From assembly GCF_008709575.1 (NCBI RefSeq), contig NZ_VYIK01000037.1, positions 1 through 39,012 on the forward strand: DNA of 39,012 nt. The letters run 5' to 3'. This DNA comes from Mycobacterium sp. (lineage in GTDB: Bacteria > Actinomycetota > Actinomycetes > Mycobacteriales > Mycobacteriaceae). A program made the translations under genes and the position numbers. Within the stretch, counting starts at the first letter, position 1. Each line of letters opens with the position of its first letter. The notes under the pieces were generated by a model. It was given only the letters and a program-made list of their open reading frames with translations, was not told the DNA's origin and made no database searches. Below, in pieces: positions 9,654-18,948 of this stretch.

Positions 9654-10388
9654 TCACAGCACCTGAGACAAAAACCGCTGCAGCCGCTCGGTTTCAGCCG
9701 CCTCGAATATCTGCTCGGGCGGGCCGCTCTCCACCACCGCTCCGTGGTCCATGAAGACCACAGTTTCGGCGGCTGACCTGGCAAAACCCATTTCATGGGT
9801 AACCACGATCATCGTCATGCCGTCGGCGCCGAGTTCGGCGATCAGCGCCAGGATGCCCTTCACCAGTTCCGGATCCAACGCCGAGGTGGCTTCGTCGAAC
9901 AGCATCACCTGCGGTGCCATCGCCAGTGCCCGCGCGATCGCCACCCGTTGCTGCTGCCCGCCCGACAGCGAGCCGGGACGACTGTCGGCTTTGTGCCGCA
10001 TGCCGACCCGATCCAGGTGCGACAGCGCCAACTCGCGGGCCGACTCGACCGAGAGGCCTTTGAGCTTGCGCGGCGCCAGCATGACGTTGTCCAGCACGCT
10101 GCGGTGCGGAAAGAGGTTGAAATGCTGGAACACCATTCCGATGCGCTGGCGCAACAGGTTGGGATCGTCGTGCAACACCGACCGCCCGTCGAGCAGGACG
10201 TCGCCGCGATCGGGCTCGTGCAACCGGTTCAGCGTGCGCAGCAACGTCGACTTACCCGAACCCGACGGGCCGATCACCGCTACCGTGCTACCGGCCGGCA
10301 CGCCGATATCGACGCCGCGGAGCACCGCAGTGCGCCCGAATGTCAGGTGGATATCCTTGCCGACCAACGACACCGACCGGGCGTTCAC
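9654..10388 (-). CDS. Polar amino-acid ABC transporter, ATP-binding subunit
   Basis: The 244-residue cytosolic ATPase drives the adjacent binding protein-permease. Walker A is GPSGSGKST (residues 40-48), the Q-loop VFQHFNLFPH, the signature LSGGQQQR (141-148), Walker B VMLFDEATS (161-169), and the switch histidine lies in VVTHEMGFA. The FQHFNLFPH sequence and the size are typical of the GlnQ/HisP (polar amino-acid uptake) group. The GTG start at 10388 overlaps the TGA of the permease gene in a GTGA arrangement, so translation is coupled. The amino acid carried is not evident; glutamine or glutamate is the usual guess for this family. Confidence 0.93.
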   Translation of the reverse strand: MNARSVSLVGKDIHLTFGRTAVLRGVDIGVPAGSTVAVIGPSGSGKSTLLRTLNRLHEPDRGDVLLDGRSVLHDDPNLLRQRIGMVFQHFNLFPHRSVLDNVMLAPRKLKGLSVESARELALSHLDRVGMRHKADSRPGSLSGGQQQRVAIARALAMAPQVMLFDEATSALDPELVKGILALIAELGADGMTMIVVTHEMGFARSAAETVVFMDHGAVVESGPPEQIFEAAETERLQRFLSQVL

Positions 10389-12184
10389 GTCATCTCCCCG
10401 CCCGATACCGTAGCGACCGGATCGAGATGGTCCTGCTGCTCGGGCGCGGACCGCCCGTGCCGCAACCGATGGTCGACGTAATTCACCAGATGGGTCAGCG
10501 GAACGGTCAGCATCAAGTAGAACAAGCCGGCCGCCACCAACGGCGACAGGCTGCCGGTTTGCGCGTTGATGTCGCGGCCGACCTGGAACAACTCGCGCTG
10601 ACCGGCGACCAGACCCAGGAAGTACACCAGCGTGGACCCCTTCAGCAGCGCGATGAACTGGTTGACCAGCGCCGGCAGCACGCGCCGGATCGCCTGGGGC
10701 ATCACCACCAGCCGCATCGCGGTCGGGTAGCTGAGGCCCAGTGCGCGGGCGGCCTCCAGCTGGCCCGGCTCCACGCTGTGGATACCGGAGCGCAGAATCT
10801 CGCCGACGTAGGCCGCGGCGGTCAGCCCCAGTGCGGCGATGCCGAGCGGATAAGGATTGTTGTTGGTCAGTCCGCCCACGATCGGCCCGACGCCGAGCCC
10901 GATGAGCAAGATGATCACGACTTCGGGCAGGCCGCGAAAGATGTCGGTGTACACCCGGGCCGGCCAGCGCAGCCATCGGGCGCGCGAGATGCCCGCGACG
11001 GCCAGCACGATGCCGACCGCCAGCCCGACGACGCCGGCGCTGACGGTCAGGATCAGCGTATTGGGCAGCCCCGTCATCAGCAGCACCGGCAGGCTCTGCT
11101 TGTACAGGTCCCAGTCGAAGAACGATTCCCGGAGCTGGGCGAGCGTCGACCGGGGCGGGGGCGGCTCGTCGACCACCCGGTGATTGTGCTCGGCGATGGC
11201 GGCGAAGTCGGGCAGATGGGGAGTCAGCGCCGCCGTGGAGCCGGGCTTCCACCCCGGCGGCAGCGGACGCGGAACCCAATCGGTGTACAGCTGCGACCAG
11301 GTGCCGTCGTCGATCACCGCGTCCAGCCCGGAGTTCAGCGCCGCGATCAGCGCCTGGTTTTCCTTGGCGACTGCATAGGCGACGTAGTTGCCGAGGCTGA
11401 ACGTGTGCCCGACGATGGCGGTGGGATCACCCGGACGCACTGCGTTGAGCGCCTCGAGCGCGGGCGCCACCCAGGCGTCGACCTGCCGCGATTTCAGGCT
11501 GGCGTAGACGGTGCTGAAATCCGGGAACTTGACCGGCTGCAGGTGCAGGTTGTCGACGACGTAAGCGTCCTCCACGGTGCCCTGGACGACGCCGATGCGT
11601 TGTCCGGCATGCAGATCGTCGAAGCCCGTGATGGGTGAGCCGGACGGCACCACCAGCGAGAAGTAACCGAAGTCATACCCGTTGGTGAAGCCGACCGTAC
11701 GGCGGCGCGCATCGGTCGCGGTGATCGAGGCCGAGCCGACGTCGAAACGCCGCGCGGCCACCTGGGCGAGCAGCCCGGAGAAATCGGTGCCGATGAACAC
11801 GACCCGCAGGCCCAGCTTCCGTGCGATCGCGCGCAGCAGGTCGTTGTCGAATCCGGTGTAGCGTCCGCGCGGGCTGATGCAGGTGGTCGGAGGGGCTTGG
11901 GACAGCGTACCGACGGTCAGGGTGCCGGGCGTGCGCAGTCCCAGCGCGTCGATATTGACCGAGCGGAGCGGTTCGACGTCGGCGGTCGTGTACTTGTCCT
12001 CGTGCGGGCGTTTGGCGGTGGCCAGCTTGCGCGGCAGCGCGATCGCACCCTCTTTACCGGAGGGGGCGCACTGATTGGCGTCGGCAGCCACGGGCGCGGC
12101 CCAGCCGAGGCTGTAGACCAGCAGCGTCGCAGCGATCACCGCGAACACCTTTGCGGCCACGCTGCGGCCCGCCGTGGAACCCAT
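10385..12184 (-). CDS. Fused substrate-binding protein-permease of a polar amino-acid ABC transporter
   Basis: A single 599-residue chain joins two normally separate subunits. A signal peptide (about residues 1-34) leads to a periplasmic-binding domain of SBP family 3 (about 70-310, with GRYTGFDNDLLRAIARKLGL, RRRTVGFTNGYDFGYFSLVV and GQRIGVVQGT). After a linker of about 50 residues comes a HisM/GlnP-type permease domain (about 350-575) with the EAA loop EAARALGLSYPTAMRLVVMPQAIRR. Such fusions are known in Gram-positive glutamine transporters. The ATG at 12184 is chosen because a -10-like TACCTT (minus strand, 12191-12196) lies 6 bp upstream and the signal peptide begins there. The operon continues with the ATPase. 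Confidence 0.92.
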   Translation of the reverse strand: MGSTAGRSVAAKVFAVIAATLLVYSLGWAAPVAADANQCAPSGKEGAIALPRKLATAKRPHEDKYTTADVEPLRSVNIDALGLRTPGTLTVGTLSQAPPTTCISPRGRYTGFDNDLLRAIARKLGLRVVFIGTDFSGLLAQVAARRFDVGSASITATDARRRTVGFTNGYDFGYFSLVVPSGSPITGFDDLHAGQRIGVVQGTVEDAYVVDNLHLQPVKFPDFSTVYASLKSRQVDAWVAPALEALNAVRPGDPTAIVGHTFSLGNYVAYAVAKENQALIAALNSGLDAVIDDGTWSQLYTDWVPRPLPPGWKPGSTAALTPHLPDFAAIAEHNHRVVDEPPPPRSTLAQLRESFFDWDLYKQSLPVLLMTGLPNTLILTVSAGVVGLAVGIVLAVAGISRARWLRWPARVYTDIFRGLPEVVIILLIGLGVGPIVGGLTNNNPYPLGIAALGLTAAAYVGEILRSGIHSVEPGQLEAARALGLSYPTAMRLVVMPQAIRRVLPALVNQFIALLKGSTLVYFLGLVAGQRELFQVGRDINAQTGSLSPLVAAGLFYLMLTVPLTHLVNYVDHRLRHGRSAPEQQDHLDPVATVSGGEMT

Positions 12185-12249
12185 AACCGCAAGGTAGCGG
12201 GTGTCGGGCGGTTCGGCCACGACGACCGGCCAGTGTCACATCCCCGAAA

Positions 12250-13068
12250 TTAACGGCGATCACGCCAGCGGCACAACGCTTCGGCGCCGCCCAGGTCGTA
12301 GTCCGGGCCGGAGGTGCCGATCGTCAGCAGCGTCACGCCGAGGTCGACCAGCGACTGGGCCTGGGCGATCAGCTGATCGGTACTGGCTTCGGCGCCGGTT
12401 TCGCCGCCGACCGCCGCGCTGCGCTCGATGTGGGCCGGGTCGCGTCCGACGGCGGCGCAGTGCTTGGCCAGCACCGCCGACTTGCCGGGGTAGGTCTCGG
12501 CGGTGGCGAAGCTGTGCCAGAGGTCGGCGTGCTCGGCGACCAGGCGCAGGGTCTTGCGTTCGCCTTCGCCGCCGATCAACAACGGAATCGCGCGGGTGGG
12601 TGCCGGATTGAGCTTGGCCAGCCGGGACTTGATGCGGGGCAGCGCGGCCGCCAGGTCGTCGAGGCGGCTGCCGGCAGTGCCGAACGGATAGCCGTACTCG
12701 CGGTAGTCCTTGCGGTTCCAGCCGGCGCCGATGCCCAGGACGAGCCGGCCGCCGGAGATGTGGTCGACGGTGCGCGCCATGTCGGCCAGCAGTTCGGGGT
12801 TGCGGTAGGAGTTGCAGGTGACCAGCGCGCCGAATTCGATGCGTGACGTCTGCTCGGCCCAAGCGGCCAGCATCGTCCAGCATTCGAAGTGGGCACCGTC
12901 GGGGTCGCCGTACAGCGGGAAGAAGTGGTCCCAGTTGAACACCACGTCGACCCCGATGTCCTCGCAGCGGCGGACCGCGTCACGGATGATCGGGTAACGC
13001 GGCGCGTGCTGGGGCTGCAGCTGCACGGCGATGCGGACGGAGCGGGCGGGTGCGGTGTCGGAAGTCAT
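12250..13068 (-). CDS. Luciferase-like F420-dependent oxidoreductase (Rv0044c type)
   Basis: The 272-residue product is a TIM-barrel protein of the luciferase-like monooxygenase family. Conserved blocks are VFNWDHFFPLYGD, CWTMLAAWAEQTSRIEFGALVTCNSYRNPELLADMARTVD (shown in parts), GGRLVLGIGAGWNRKDYREYGYPFG and IPLLIGGEGERKTLRLVAEHADLWH. The GIGAGW-type segment is typical of mycobacterial F420-binding members; the substrate is unknown. The ATG at 13068 follows a GGTGGT ribosome-binding stretch. The gene lies 29 bp downstream of the hydrolase gene on the same strand, so the two probably form an operon. Confidence 0.9.
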   Translation of the reverse strand: MTSDTAPARSVRIAVQLQPQHAPRYPIIRDAVRRCEDIGVDVVFNWDHFFPLYGDPDGAHFECWTMLAAWAEQTSRIEFGALVTCNSYRNPELLADMARTVDHISGGRLVLGIGAGWNRKDYREYGYPFGTAGSRLDDLAAALPRIKSRLAKLNPAPTRAIPLLIGGEGERKTLRLVAEHADLWHSFATAETYPGKSAVLAKHCAAVGRDPAHIERSAAVGGETGAEASTDQLIAQAQSLVDLGVTLLTIGTSGPDYDLGGAEALCRWRDRR

Positions 13069-13097
13069 ACCACCACGGTAGGCGGGTGGCCCGATGC

Positions 13098-13997
13098 TCA
13101 CCGGGCCAGGATGGCCCGCACGATGTCGATCAACGCGCGGGGCTGGTCGCTTTGCACCGAGTGCCCGGAGTTCTCCACGACGTGCACGCCGCGGAAATGG
13201 GTTGCGCGCCGGGCGAGTTCGTCGACGTCCTCGTCGGTGACAAAGCCCGAGGCGCCGCCGCGGACCAGGGTGACCGGCGCGGGCATCGCATCGACCGCGT
13301 CCCAGAGGCCGGCGAAGTCGGGCACGGCGCGTATCGTGTCGTAGCGCCACGTCCAGCGACCGTTGTCGAGTCGACGGGAGTTATGAAAAACACCGCGCCG
13401 CAACGATTTCGGATCCCGATGCGGCGCTGCGGCGGTGGTTGACTCCAGCATCGCGGCAAAGCTGGGAAATTCCCGCTCGCCGTGCATCAGCGCCACCGTG
13501 CCGCGCTGGTCGGCGGTCAGTTCGGCATGTCGCGTCAGCGCCGACGGTGTGACGTCGACGAGCACCAACTCCGGCACCAGCTCGGGTGCGACCGCGGCCA
13601 GCCCGATCGCGGTCAGCCCGCCCAGCGACATGCCGACGACGAGGTCGGCATCGGGGGCGAGCTGTGCCAGGACCGGGACCAGGGCTTCGGCGTTGCGCTG
13701 GGGCGAGTAGTCCCCGTCGTCGCGCCAGGCGGAGTGGCCGTGCCCGGGCAGGTCCACCGCCAACGCCGGCTCGCCTACGCCGATGATCACGGTGTCCCAG
13801 GTGTGCGCGTTTTGCCCGCCGCCGTGCAGGAATACCACGCGTGGGCTGCGCTGACCCCAGCGCAGCACGCTGACCGGGCCCAACTGCAGTCGTTGCACCA
13901 CCGGCAGCGGGCCGGCGACACCAGCCTGCTCGGCGTTCTCGCTCAGCAGCGCGAACTCGGTGAGTCCGGCGAGGTCCGCTTCGGAGATGTCGGTCAT
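13098..13997 (-). CDS. Alpha/beta-hydrolase esterase (Rv0045c type)
   Basis: This 299-residue serine hydrolase has the oxyanion-hole motif VVFLHGGGQNAHTW and the nucleophile elbow GMSLGG with Ser124. The likely acid is Asp148 (LVLVDV) and the base His279 (ENSGHS). The three positions are offset by a constant 30 from the triad I recall for M. tuberculosis Rv0045c (Ser154, Asp178, His309), which supports orthology. The natural substrate is unknown; the M. tuberculosis enzyme cleaves short-chain esters. A -10-like TAATGT (minus strand, 14006-14011) ends 8 bp before the ATG, suggesting a very short or absent leader. Confidence 0.92.
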   Translation of the reverse strand: MTDISEADLAGLTEFALLSENAEQAGVAGPLPVVQRLQLGPVSVLRWGQRSPRVVFLHGGGQNAHTWDTVIIGVGEPALAVDLPGHGHSAWRDDGDYSPQRNAEALVPVLAQLAPDADLVVGMSLGGLTAIGLAAVAPELVPELVLVDVTPSALTRHAELTADQRGTVALMHGEREFPSFAAMLESTTAAAPHRDPKSLRRGVFHNSRRLDNGRWTWRYDTIRAVPDFAGLWDAVDAMPAPVTLVRGGASGFVTDEDVDELARRATHFRGVHVVENSGHSVQSDQPRALIDIVRAILAR

Positions 13998-14211
13998 ACC
14001 CTGTCACATTACGACTTTGCCGCGGCGCGTCGTCGGTGAGTCTGCGCGGGCCGAGCACCGGCGGGTGAGCGCGAGGTATCGCAAGTCGGGCCGTTGGGCC
14101 CTTCACCGCGGCTGTGCGGGCTGCCAGCGTGGTAAGGACAAGCGACGATGCGGTGGGTGAACGCCGCATGGGGAAATTCGCTGAGTGGAAACCTGATTCG
14201 AGGGAGTACGA

Positions 14212-16578
14212 ATGTCTGTAGCCACCGCGCTGGAACCCGGCGAACTGCAGCGGATGGACGCCTATTGGCGGGCGGCGAACTACCTGTCCGTCGGGCAGAT
14301 CTACCTGCTGGACAACCCGATGCTGCGTGAGCCGCTGCGGCCCGAGCACATCAAACCGCGGTTGCTCGGGCACTGGGGCACCACGCCGGGCCTGAACTTC
14401 ATCTACACCCACCTCAACCGGTTGATCCGCCACCACGACCTGGACGTGATGTATGTGATCGGCCCCGGCCACGGCGGACCCGGCCTGCTGGCCAACACCT
14501 GGCTGGAAGGCAGCTACTCCGAGTGCTACCCGGAGGTGCCCCGCGACGAACGCGGTATGGCGACGCTGTTTCGCCAATTCTCGTTCCCGGGCGGTGTGCC
14601 GAGCCATGTCGCCCCCGAGGTGCCCGGCTCGATCCACGAAGGCGGAGAGCTGGGGTACTCACTGGCCCACGCCTACGGTGCGGCCTTCGACAACCCCGAC
14701 CTCGTGGTGGCCTGCGTCGTCGGCGACGGGGAGGCCGAAACCGGCCCGTTGGCCACGAGCTGGCACGCCAACAAGTTCCTCAACCCGGTCCACGACGGCG
14801 CGGTGCTGCCGATCCTGCACCTCAACGGGTACAAGATCGCGAACCCGACGGTGCTGGCCCGCATCCCCGACGAGGAACTGGACTGGCTGCTGCGCGGATA
14901 CGGATACGCGCCGCGCTATGTCGCGGGGTCCCAGCCGCACCGCATGCACCAGGACATGGCCGCCGCCCTCGACGACGTGCTGGCCGAGATCGCGCAGATA
15001 CAGCGCCGTGCCCGCACCGACGGCGACCGGACCCGGCCGAGATGGCCGATGATCGTCTTGCGCTCCCCGAAGGGCTGGACCGGCCCGGCCGAGGTCGACG
15101 GCCAGCCGGTCGAAGGCACCTGGCGAGCCCATCAGGTGCCGTTGCCGGCGGTGCGGGAAAACCCTGCGCATCTGGCGATGCTGGAGACGTGGATGCGCTC
15201 GTACCGGCCGCACGAGTTGTTCGACGACGCCGGACGTCCATTGCCGGATCTGCTGGCTACCACACCGCGCGGCACCCGCAGGATGGGCGCCAACCCGCAT
15301 GCGAACGGCGGTGTGTTGTTGCAACCGCTGCGCCTTCCCGGCTTCAGCGATTTCGCGGTAGAAGTAGCCGAGCACGGCGCAACCCTGTCCGAGCCGACCA
15401 GAACACTGGGCCGATTCCTGCGCGAGGTGGTGCGCGCCAATGCCGCGACCCGCAACTTCCGCCTGTTCGGACCTGATGAGACCGCATCCAACCGGCTCGA
15501 AGCCGTCTATGAAGTCACCGACAAGCAATGGGAGGCAATGACTCTGCCCGTCGACGAACACCTCGCCACCGACGGGCGAGTGGCCGAAATGTTGTCCGAG
15601 CACATGTGTCAGGGCTGGCTGGAAGGATATCTGCTCACCGGCCGGCACGGCCTGTTCTCCTGTTACGAAGCCTTCGTCCACATCGTCGACTCGATGTTCA
15701 ACCAGCACGCCAAATGGCTCAAGGTCAGCAAACAGCTCGACTGGCGCCGTCCGGTCGCTTCGCTGAACTATCTGTTGACTTCGCATGTGTGGCGCCAGGA
15801 CCACAACGGTTTTTCCCACCAGGATCCCGGTTTCATCGACCATGTCGTGAACAAGAAAGCCGAGATCACCCGGGTCTATCTGCCGCCGGACACCAACACG
15901 CTGCTGTCGGTCGCCGACCATTGCCTGCGCAGCCGCGACTACGTCAACGTCATCGTCGCCGGGAAGCAGCCCACCTGCGACTGGCTGAGTATGGACGAAG
16001 CCGTGCTGCACTGCACCCGCGGCGCCGGGATCTGGGAGTGGGCGGGGACCGAGGACGACAGCGAACCCGACGTCGTGCTCGGATGTGCCGGCGATGTTCC
16101 CACGCTGGAGGTCTTGGCGGCCACGTCGATCCTCCGGGAAAACCTGCCCGCGCTGCGGATCCGGGTGGTCAACGTGGTCGACCTGATGCGACTGCAGCCC
16201 GAGACCGAGCATCCGCACGGTATGAGCGATCGGGAGTTCGACGCCCTGTTCACCACCGACCGGCCGGTGATCTTCGCCTACCACGGCTACCCCTGGCTGA
16301 TCCACCGGCTGACGTACCGGCGCACCAACCATCCCAACATCCACGTGCGCGGCTACAAGGAAGAGGGCACCACGACAACGCCTTTCGACATGCTGGTGCT
16401 CAACGACATGGACCGTTTCCAGCTCGTCATCGACACCCTCGACCGGGTGCCCGGTCTGGGGCCGGCCACCGCGCAGCTGCGTCAGCGCATGCAGGACTTT
16501 CGCACCCGCCACCGGCTCTGGATTCGGCGCCACGGCGAGGACCTGCCCGAAGTCCGTGACTGGGTCTGGCCCTTCTGA
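14212..16578 (+). CDS. xfp: Phosphoketolase (xylulose-5-phosphate/fructose-6-phosphate)
   Basis: The 788-residue thiamine-diphosphate enzyme cleaves xylulose-5-P (and often fructose-6-P) with phosphate to acetyl-phosphate plus glyceraldehyde-3-P (or erythrose-4-P). Family blocks seen are [59 protein letters not shown] (in parts), the ThDP/Mg motif GDGEAETG (171-178), [11 protein letters not shown], and the C-terminal [17 protein letters not shown]. Length is usual for the family (about 790-825). A GAGGGAG ribosome-binding site precedes the ATG. It stands alone on the plus strand between the Rv0045c-type and ino1 genes, which are neighbours in M. tuberculosis, so it is an insertion relative to that order, or has been lost there. 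No acetate kinase gene is next to it. Confidence 0.95.
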   Translation: MSVATALEPGELQRMDAYWRAANYLSVGQIYLLDNPMLREPLRPEHIKPRLLGHWGTTPGLNFIYTHLNRLIRHHDLDVMYVIGPGHGGPGLLANTWLEGSYSECYPEVPRDERGMATLFRQFSFPGGVPSHVAPEVPGSIHEGGELGYSLAHAYGAAFDNPDLVVACVVGDGEAETGPLATSWHANKFLNPVHDGAVLPILHLNGYKIANPTVLARIPDEELDWLLRGYGYAPRYVAGSQPHRMHQDMAAALDDVLAEIAQIQRRARTDGDRTRPRWPMIVLRSPKGWTGPAEVDGQPVEGTWRAHQVPLPAVRENPAHLAMLETWMRSYRPHELFDDAGRPLPDLLATTPRGTRRMGANPHANGGVLLQPLRLPGFSDFAVEVAEHGATLSEPTRTLGRFLREVVRANAATRNFRLFGPDETASNRLEAVYEVTDKQWEAMTLPVDEHLATDGRVAEMLSEHMCQGWLEGYLLTGRHGLFSCYEAFVHIVDSMFNQHAKWLKVSKQLDWRRPVASLNYLLTSHVWRQDHNGFSHQDPGFIDHVVNKKAEITRVYLPPDTNTLLSVADHCLRSRDYVNVIVAGKQPTCDWLSMDEAVLHCTRGAGIWEWAGTEDDSEPDVVLGCAGDVPTLEVLAATSILRENLPALRIRVVNVVDLMRLQPETEHPHGMSDREFDALFTTDRPVIFAYHGYPWLIHRLTYRRTNHPNIHVRGYKEEGTTTTPFDMLVLNDMDRFQLVIDTLDRVPGLGPATAQLRQRMQDFRTRHRLWIRRHGEDLPEVRDWVWPF

Positions 16579-16595
16579 CGCAGGTCGCCGACGAT

Positions 16596-17690
16596 CTAGC
16601 CGCTGATGAACTCTTCGAGCTGGGTGCGTGCGATGTCGTCGGGCAGTTGCTGCGGCGGGCTCTTCATCAGGTAGGCCGACGCGGCGACCACCGGCCCGCC
16701 GATACCGCGGTCCTTGGCGATCTTGGCCGCCCGGACCGCGTCGATGATCACCCCCGCGGAGTTCGGCGAGTCCCACACCTCGAGCTTGTATTCCAGGTTC
16801 AGCGGCACGTCGCCGAAGGCGCGGCCTTCCAGGCGGACATAGGCCCACTTGCGGTCGTCGAGCCAGTCGACATGGTCCGACGGGCCGATGTGCACGTCTT
16901 TAGTCTTGAACTCGCGCTGCAGATTCGACGTGACCGCCCGGGTCTTGGAAATCTTTTTCGACTCCAGCCGCTCGCGTTCGAGCATGTTGAGGAAGTCCAT
17001 GTTGCCGCCCACGTTGAGCTGCATGGTGCGGTCCAGTTGCACGCCGCGATCCTCGAACAACTTGGCCATCACCCGGTGGGTGATCGTCGCACCGACCTGG
17101 CTTTTGATGTCGTCGCCCACGATCGGCACACCGGCGTCGGTGAACTTGGCGGCCCACACCGGGTCGGAGGCGATGAACACCGGCAGCGCGTTGACGAAGG
17201 CGACCCGGGCGTCGATCGCGCACTGGGCGTAGAACTTGTCGGCTTCTTCCGATCCCACCGGAAGGTAGGAGATCAGCACGTCGACGTCGGCCTCGCGCAG
17301 CACCGTGACCACGTCGACGGGTTGGGCGTCGGACACGTCGATGGTGTCGGCATAGTACTTGCCGATGCCGTCGAGCGTCGGGCCGCGCTGCACCACCACG
17401 TTGGTGGGCGGCACGTCGGCGATCTTGATCGTGTTGTTTTCCGAGGCGAAGATCGCATCGGACAGGTCGAAGCCGACCTTCTTGGCGTCGACGTCGAACG
17501 CGGCGACAAATTTGATGTCGCGGACATGGTAGGGCCCGAACCGTACATGCATCAGGCCCGGTACCGACGCCGACTCGTCGGCGTTCTGATAGTACTGGAC
17601 GCCCTGTACCAGCGACGACGCGCAGTTGCCTACGCCGACAATGGCAACCCGGATTTCCGTCGACGCCTCTGCCGCAGTTTGCTGTGTCAT
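16596..17690 (-). CDS. ino1: myo-Inositol-1-phosphate synthase
   Basis: This NAD-dependent cytosolic enzyme converts glucose-6-phosphate to inositol-1-phosphate, the source of inositol for mycothiol and phosphatidylinositol lipids. The 364-residue chain has the Rossmann motif [16 protein letters not shown] (residues 15-30) and the actinobacterial-type blocks [27 protein letters not shown] and [16 protein letters not shown]. The ribosome-binding site AAGGAGA precedes the ATG. It follows padR by 57 bp and is presumably cotranscribed with it from the promoter near 18356. Its stop is 17 bp from the convergent xfp stop. Confidence 0.96.
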   Translation of the reverse strand: MTQQTAAEASTEIRVAIVGVGNCASSLVQGVQYYQNADESASVPGLMHVRFGPYHVRDIKFVAAFDVDAKKVGFDLSDAIFASENNTIKIADVPPTNVVVQRGPTLDGIGKYYADTIDVSDAQPVDVVTVLREADVDVLISYLPVGSEEADKFYAQCAIDARVAFVNALPVFIASDPVWAAKFTDAGVPIVGDDIKSQVGATITHRVMAKLFEDRGVQLDRTMQLNVGGNMDFLNMLERERLESKKISKTRAVTSNLQREFKTKDVHIGPSDHVDWLDDRKWAYVRLEGRAFGDVPLNLEYKLEVWDSPNSAGVIIDAVRAAKIAKDRGIGGPVVAASAYLMKSPPQQLPDDIARTQLEEFISG

Positions 17691-17747
17691 AGGGCGTTCT
17701 CCTTACCTTCTACCTCTGTCGTGGTGTTTTTCGTGGCTGGGATTGCG

Positions 17748-18290
17748 TTAGGACTGCTCGGCGCGGCGTTGCGCCACGTGTTCGGCTGCGATCAGCTCGT
17801 TGAGCCACTTGACTTCGCGTTCACTGGACTCCAGCCCGAGCTGGTGCAGCTGGCGGGTGTAGCGGTCCAACGAGTTACTGGCCCGCGCAATGGCGTTGCG
17901 CAGGCCCTCCCTGCGCTCCTCCACCTGGCGGCGGCGGCCTTCTAGAATGCGCATCCGCGCTTCGGCCGGGGTGCGGTTGAAAAACGCCAGGTGAACCCCG
18001 AAACCGTCGTCGGTGTAGTTGTGCGGACCGGTGTCGGCCACCAGCTCGGCGAAGCGCCGCCGACCGGCATCGGTCAGTTGGTACACCCGCCGGGCGCGTC
18101 GCACCGGGGTCCCGGCCGGGGCGGCGTTCTCGGCGATCAAACCGTCGGCCTGCATCCGGCGCAGCGCCGGGTAGAGCGACCCGTAGGAAAACGCCCGAAA
18201 CGCTCCGAGCAGTCCGGTCAGGCGCTTGCGTAATTCGTAGCCGTGCATCGGCGACTCGAGCAGGAGGCCGAGGATGGCGAGCTCCAGCAT
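17748..18290 (-). CDS. PadR-family transcriptional regulator (Rv0047c type)
   Basis: The 180-residue protein begins directly with the PadR winged helix (LAILGLLLESPMHGYELRKRL, then FSYGSLYPALRRMQADGLI and RRVYQLTDAGRRRFAEL, residues 4-85). A C-terminal helical dimerisation domain (about 100-165) follows, with a stretch ERREGLRNAIARASNSLDRY typical of the family. AAAGGAGGTGA is a near-perfect ribosome-binding site. It heads a two-gene unit with ino1, and a PadR-type box lies in its own promoter. It is therefore a likely autoregulated repressor of inositol synthesis (inference). Confidence 0.92.
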   Translation of the reverse strand: MLELAILGLLLESPMHGYELRKRLTGLLGAFRAFSYGSLYPALRRMQADGLIAENAAPAGTPVRRARRVYQLTDAGRRRFAELVADTGPHNYTDDGFGVHLAFFNRTPAEARMRILEGRRRQVEERREGLRNAIARASNSLDRYTRQLHQLGLESSEREVKWLNELIAAEHVAQRRAEQS

Positions 18291-18355
18291 CGAGTCACCT
18301 CCTTTACCCAGGTCGTCGGCGGGCCCATTGCGGCGCGCACGCCATGGCTCGCGCC

Positions 18356-18387
18356 ATAGTATCGCCCCGATATATTCGCCACTACAT
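18356..18387 (-). promoter_or_regulatory. padR-ino1 promoter with PadR-like box
   Basis: On the minus strand the -10 TACTAT (18356-18361) is preceded by ATGTA-8-TATAT (18370-18387). This matches the PadR consensus ATGT-N8-ACAT with one mismatch in the second arm. The box covers the spacer and -35 region, a position suited to repression. The transcript would have a leader of about 60 nt before the padR ATG at 18290. M. tuberculosis has a membrane protein gene (Rv0048c) upstream of padR; it is absent here. Confidence 0.55.
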
Positions 18388-18509
18388 TAGCCGGTGTTTG
18401 GGTGGTGTTCAGCTGGTGAGCACGGATGGTTCACCGGGTTGACGGCGGGCGTGGCCACCCACGGCCGCGCGGCGGCGTGATCTCGGAGTGTGGCGGCGGG
18501 CAACAGTCG

Positions 18510-18515
18510 TACTCT
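18510..18515 (+). promoter_or_regulatory. -10 element of the DUF5318 gene, leaderless arrangement
   Basis: TACTCT fits the TANNNT pattern and ends 7 bp before the GTG at 18523. The promoter would drive the DUF5318-ponA1-Rv0051-type unit, whose genes overlap one another. Confidence 0.5.
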
Positions 18516-18522
18516 GGTGGGC

Positions 18523-18948
18523 GTGCGATCGCAGCGACAGGTAGTGGACTATGCGCTTCGGCGCCGCTCGCTGCTGGCCGAGGTCTACTCGGGGCGAACC
18601 GAGGTGTCCGAGGTCTGCGACGCCAACCCTTACCTGCTGCGGGCTGCGAAGTTCCACGGGAAAGCCAGCGCGGTCATGTGTCCGATCTGCCGCAAGGAGC
18701 AACTCACGCTGGTGTCGTGGGTGTTCGGCGAGCATCTGGGCGCGGTTTCCGGCTCCGCGCGCAGCGCCGAGGAACTGGTCATGCTGGCCGCCCGGCACCC
18801 GGAATTCTCGGTACACGTCGTGGAGGTCTGTCGGACCTGCAGCTGGAATCACCTGGTCAAATCGTATGTGCTCGGCGCGGCCCGGCCTCCCAAGGGCACC
18901 CGCGGCCGGCGGACCGCGCGCGACGACGCGCGCACGGCCAGTGAATAG
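18523..18948 (+). CDS. DUF5318 family protein (Rv0049 type)
   Basis: This 141-residue conserved actinobacterial protein has no known function. It has two CxxC-like pairs, CPIC (in VMCPICRKEQLTLVSWVFGEH) and CRTC (in VVEVCRTCSWNHLV), that look like a zinc-ribbon metal site. The C-terminus is basic (GTRGRRTARDDARTASE). The GTG at 18523 is preferred over one eleven codons upstream because a -10 element lies just before it and the family begins at VRSQRQVVDYALRRRSLL. Its last codons overlap the GTG start of ponA1 by 8 bp. The conserved link with ponA1 hints at a role related to wall synthesis, but this is only association. Confidence 0.88.
   Translation: MRSQRQVVDYALRRRSLLAEVYSGRTEVSEVCDANPYLLRAAKFHGKASAVMCPICRKEQLTLVSWVFGEHLGAVSGSARSAEELVMLAARHPEFSVHVVEVCRTCSWNHLVKSYVLGAARPPKGTRGRRTARDDARTASE

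Noticed and set aside
14659..16848. Long open frame (about 729 codons) antisense to phosphoketolase
   Set aside because: It mirrors the codon structure of xfp on the other strand, has no recognisable domain, and is expected by chance in GC-rich coding DNA.
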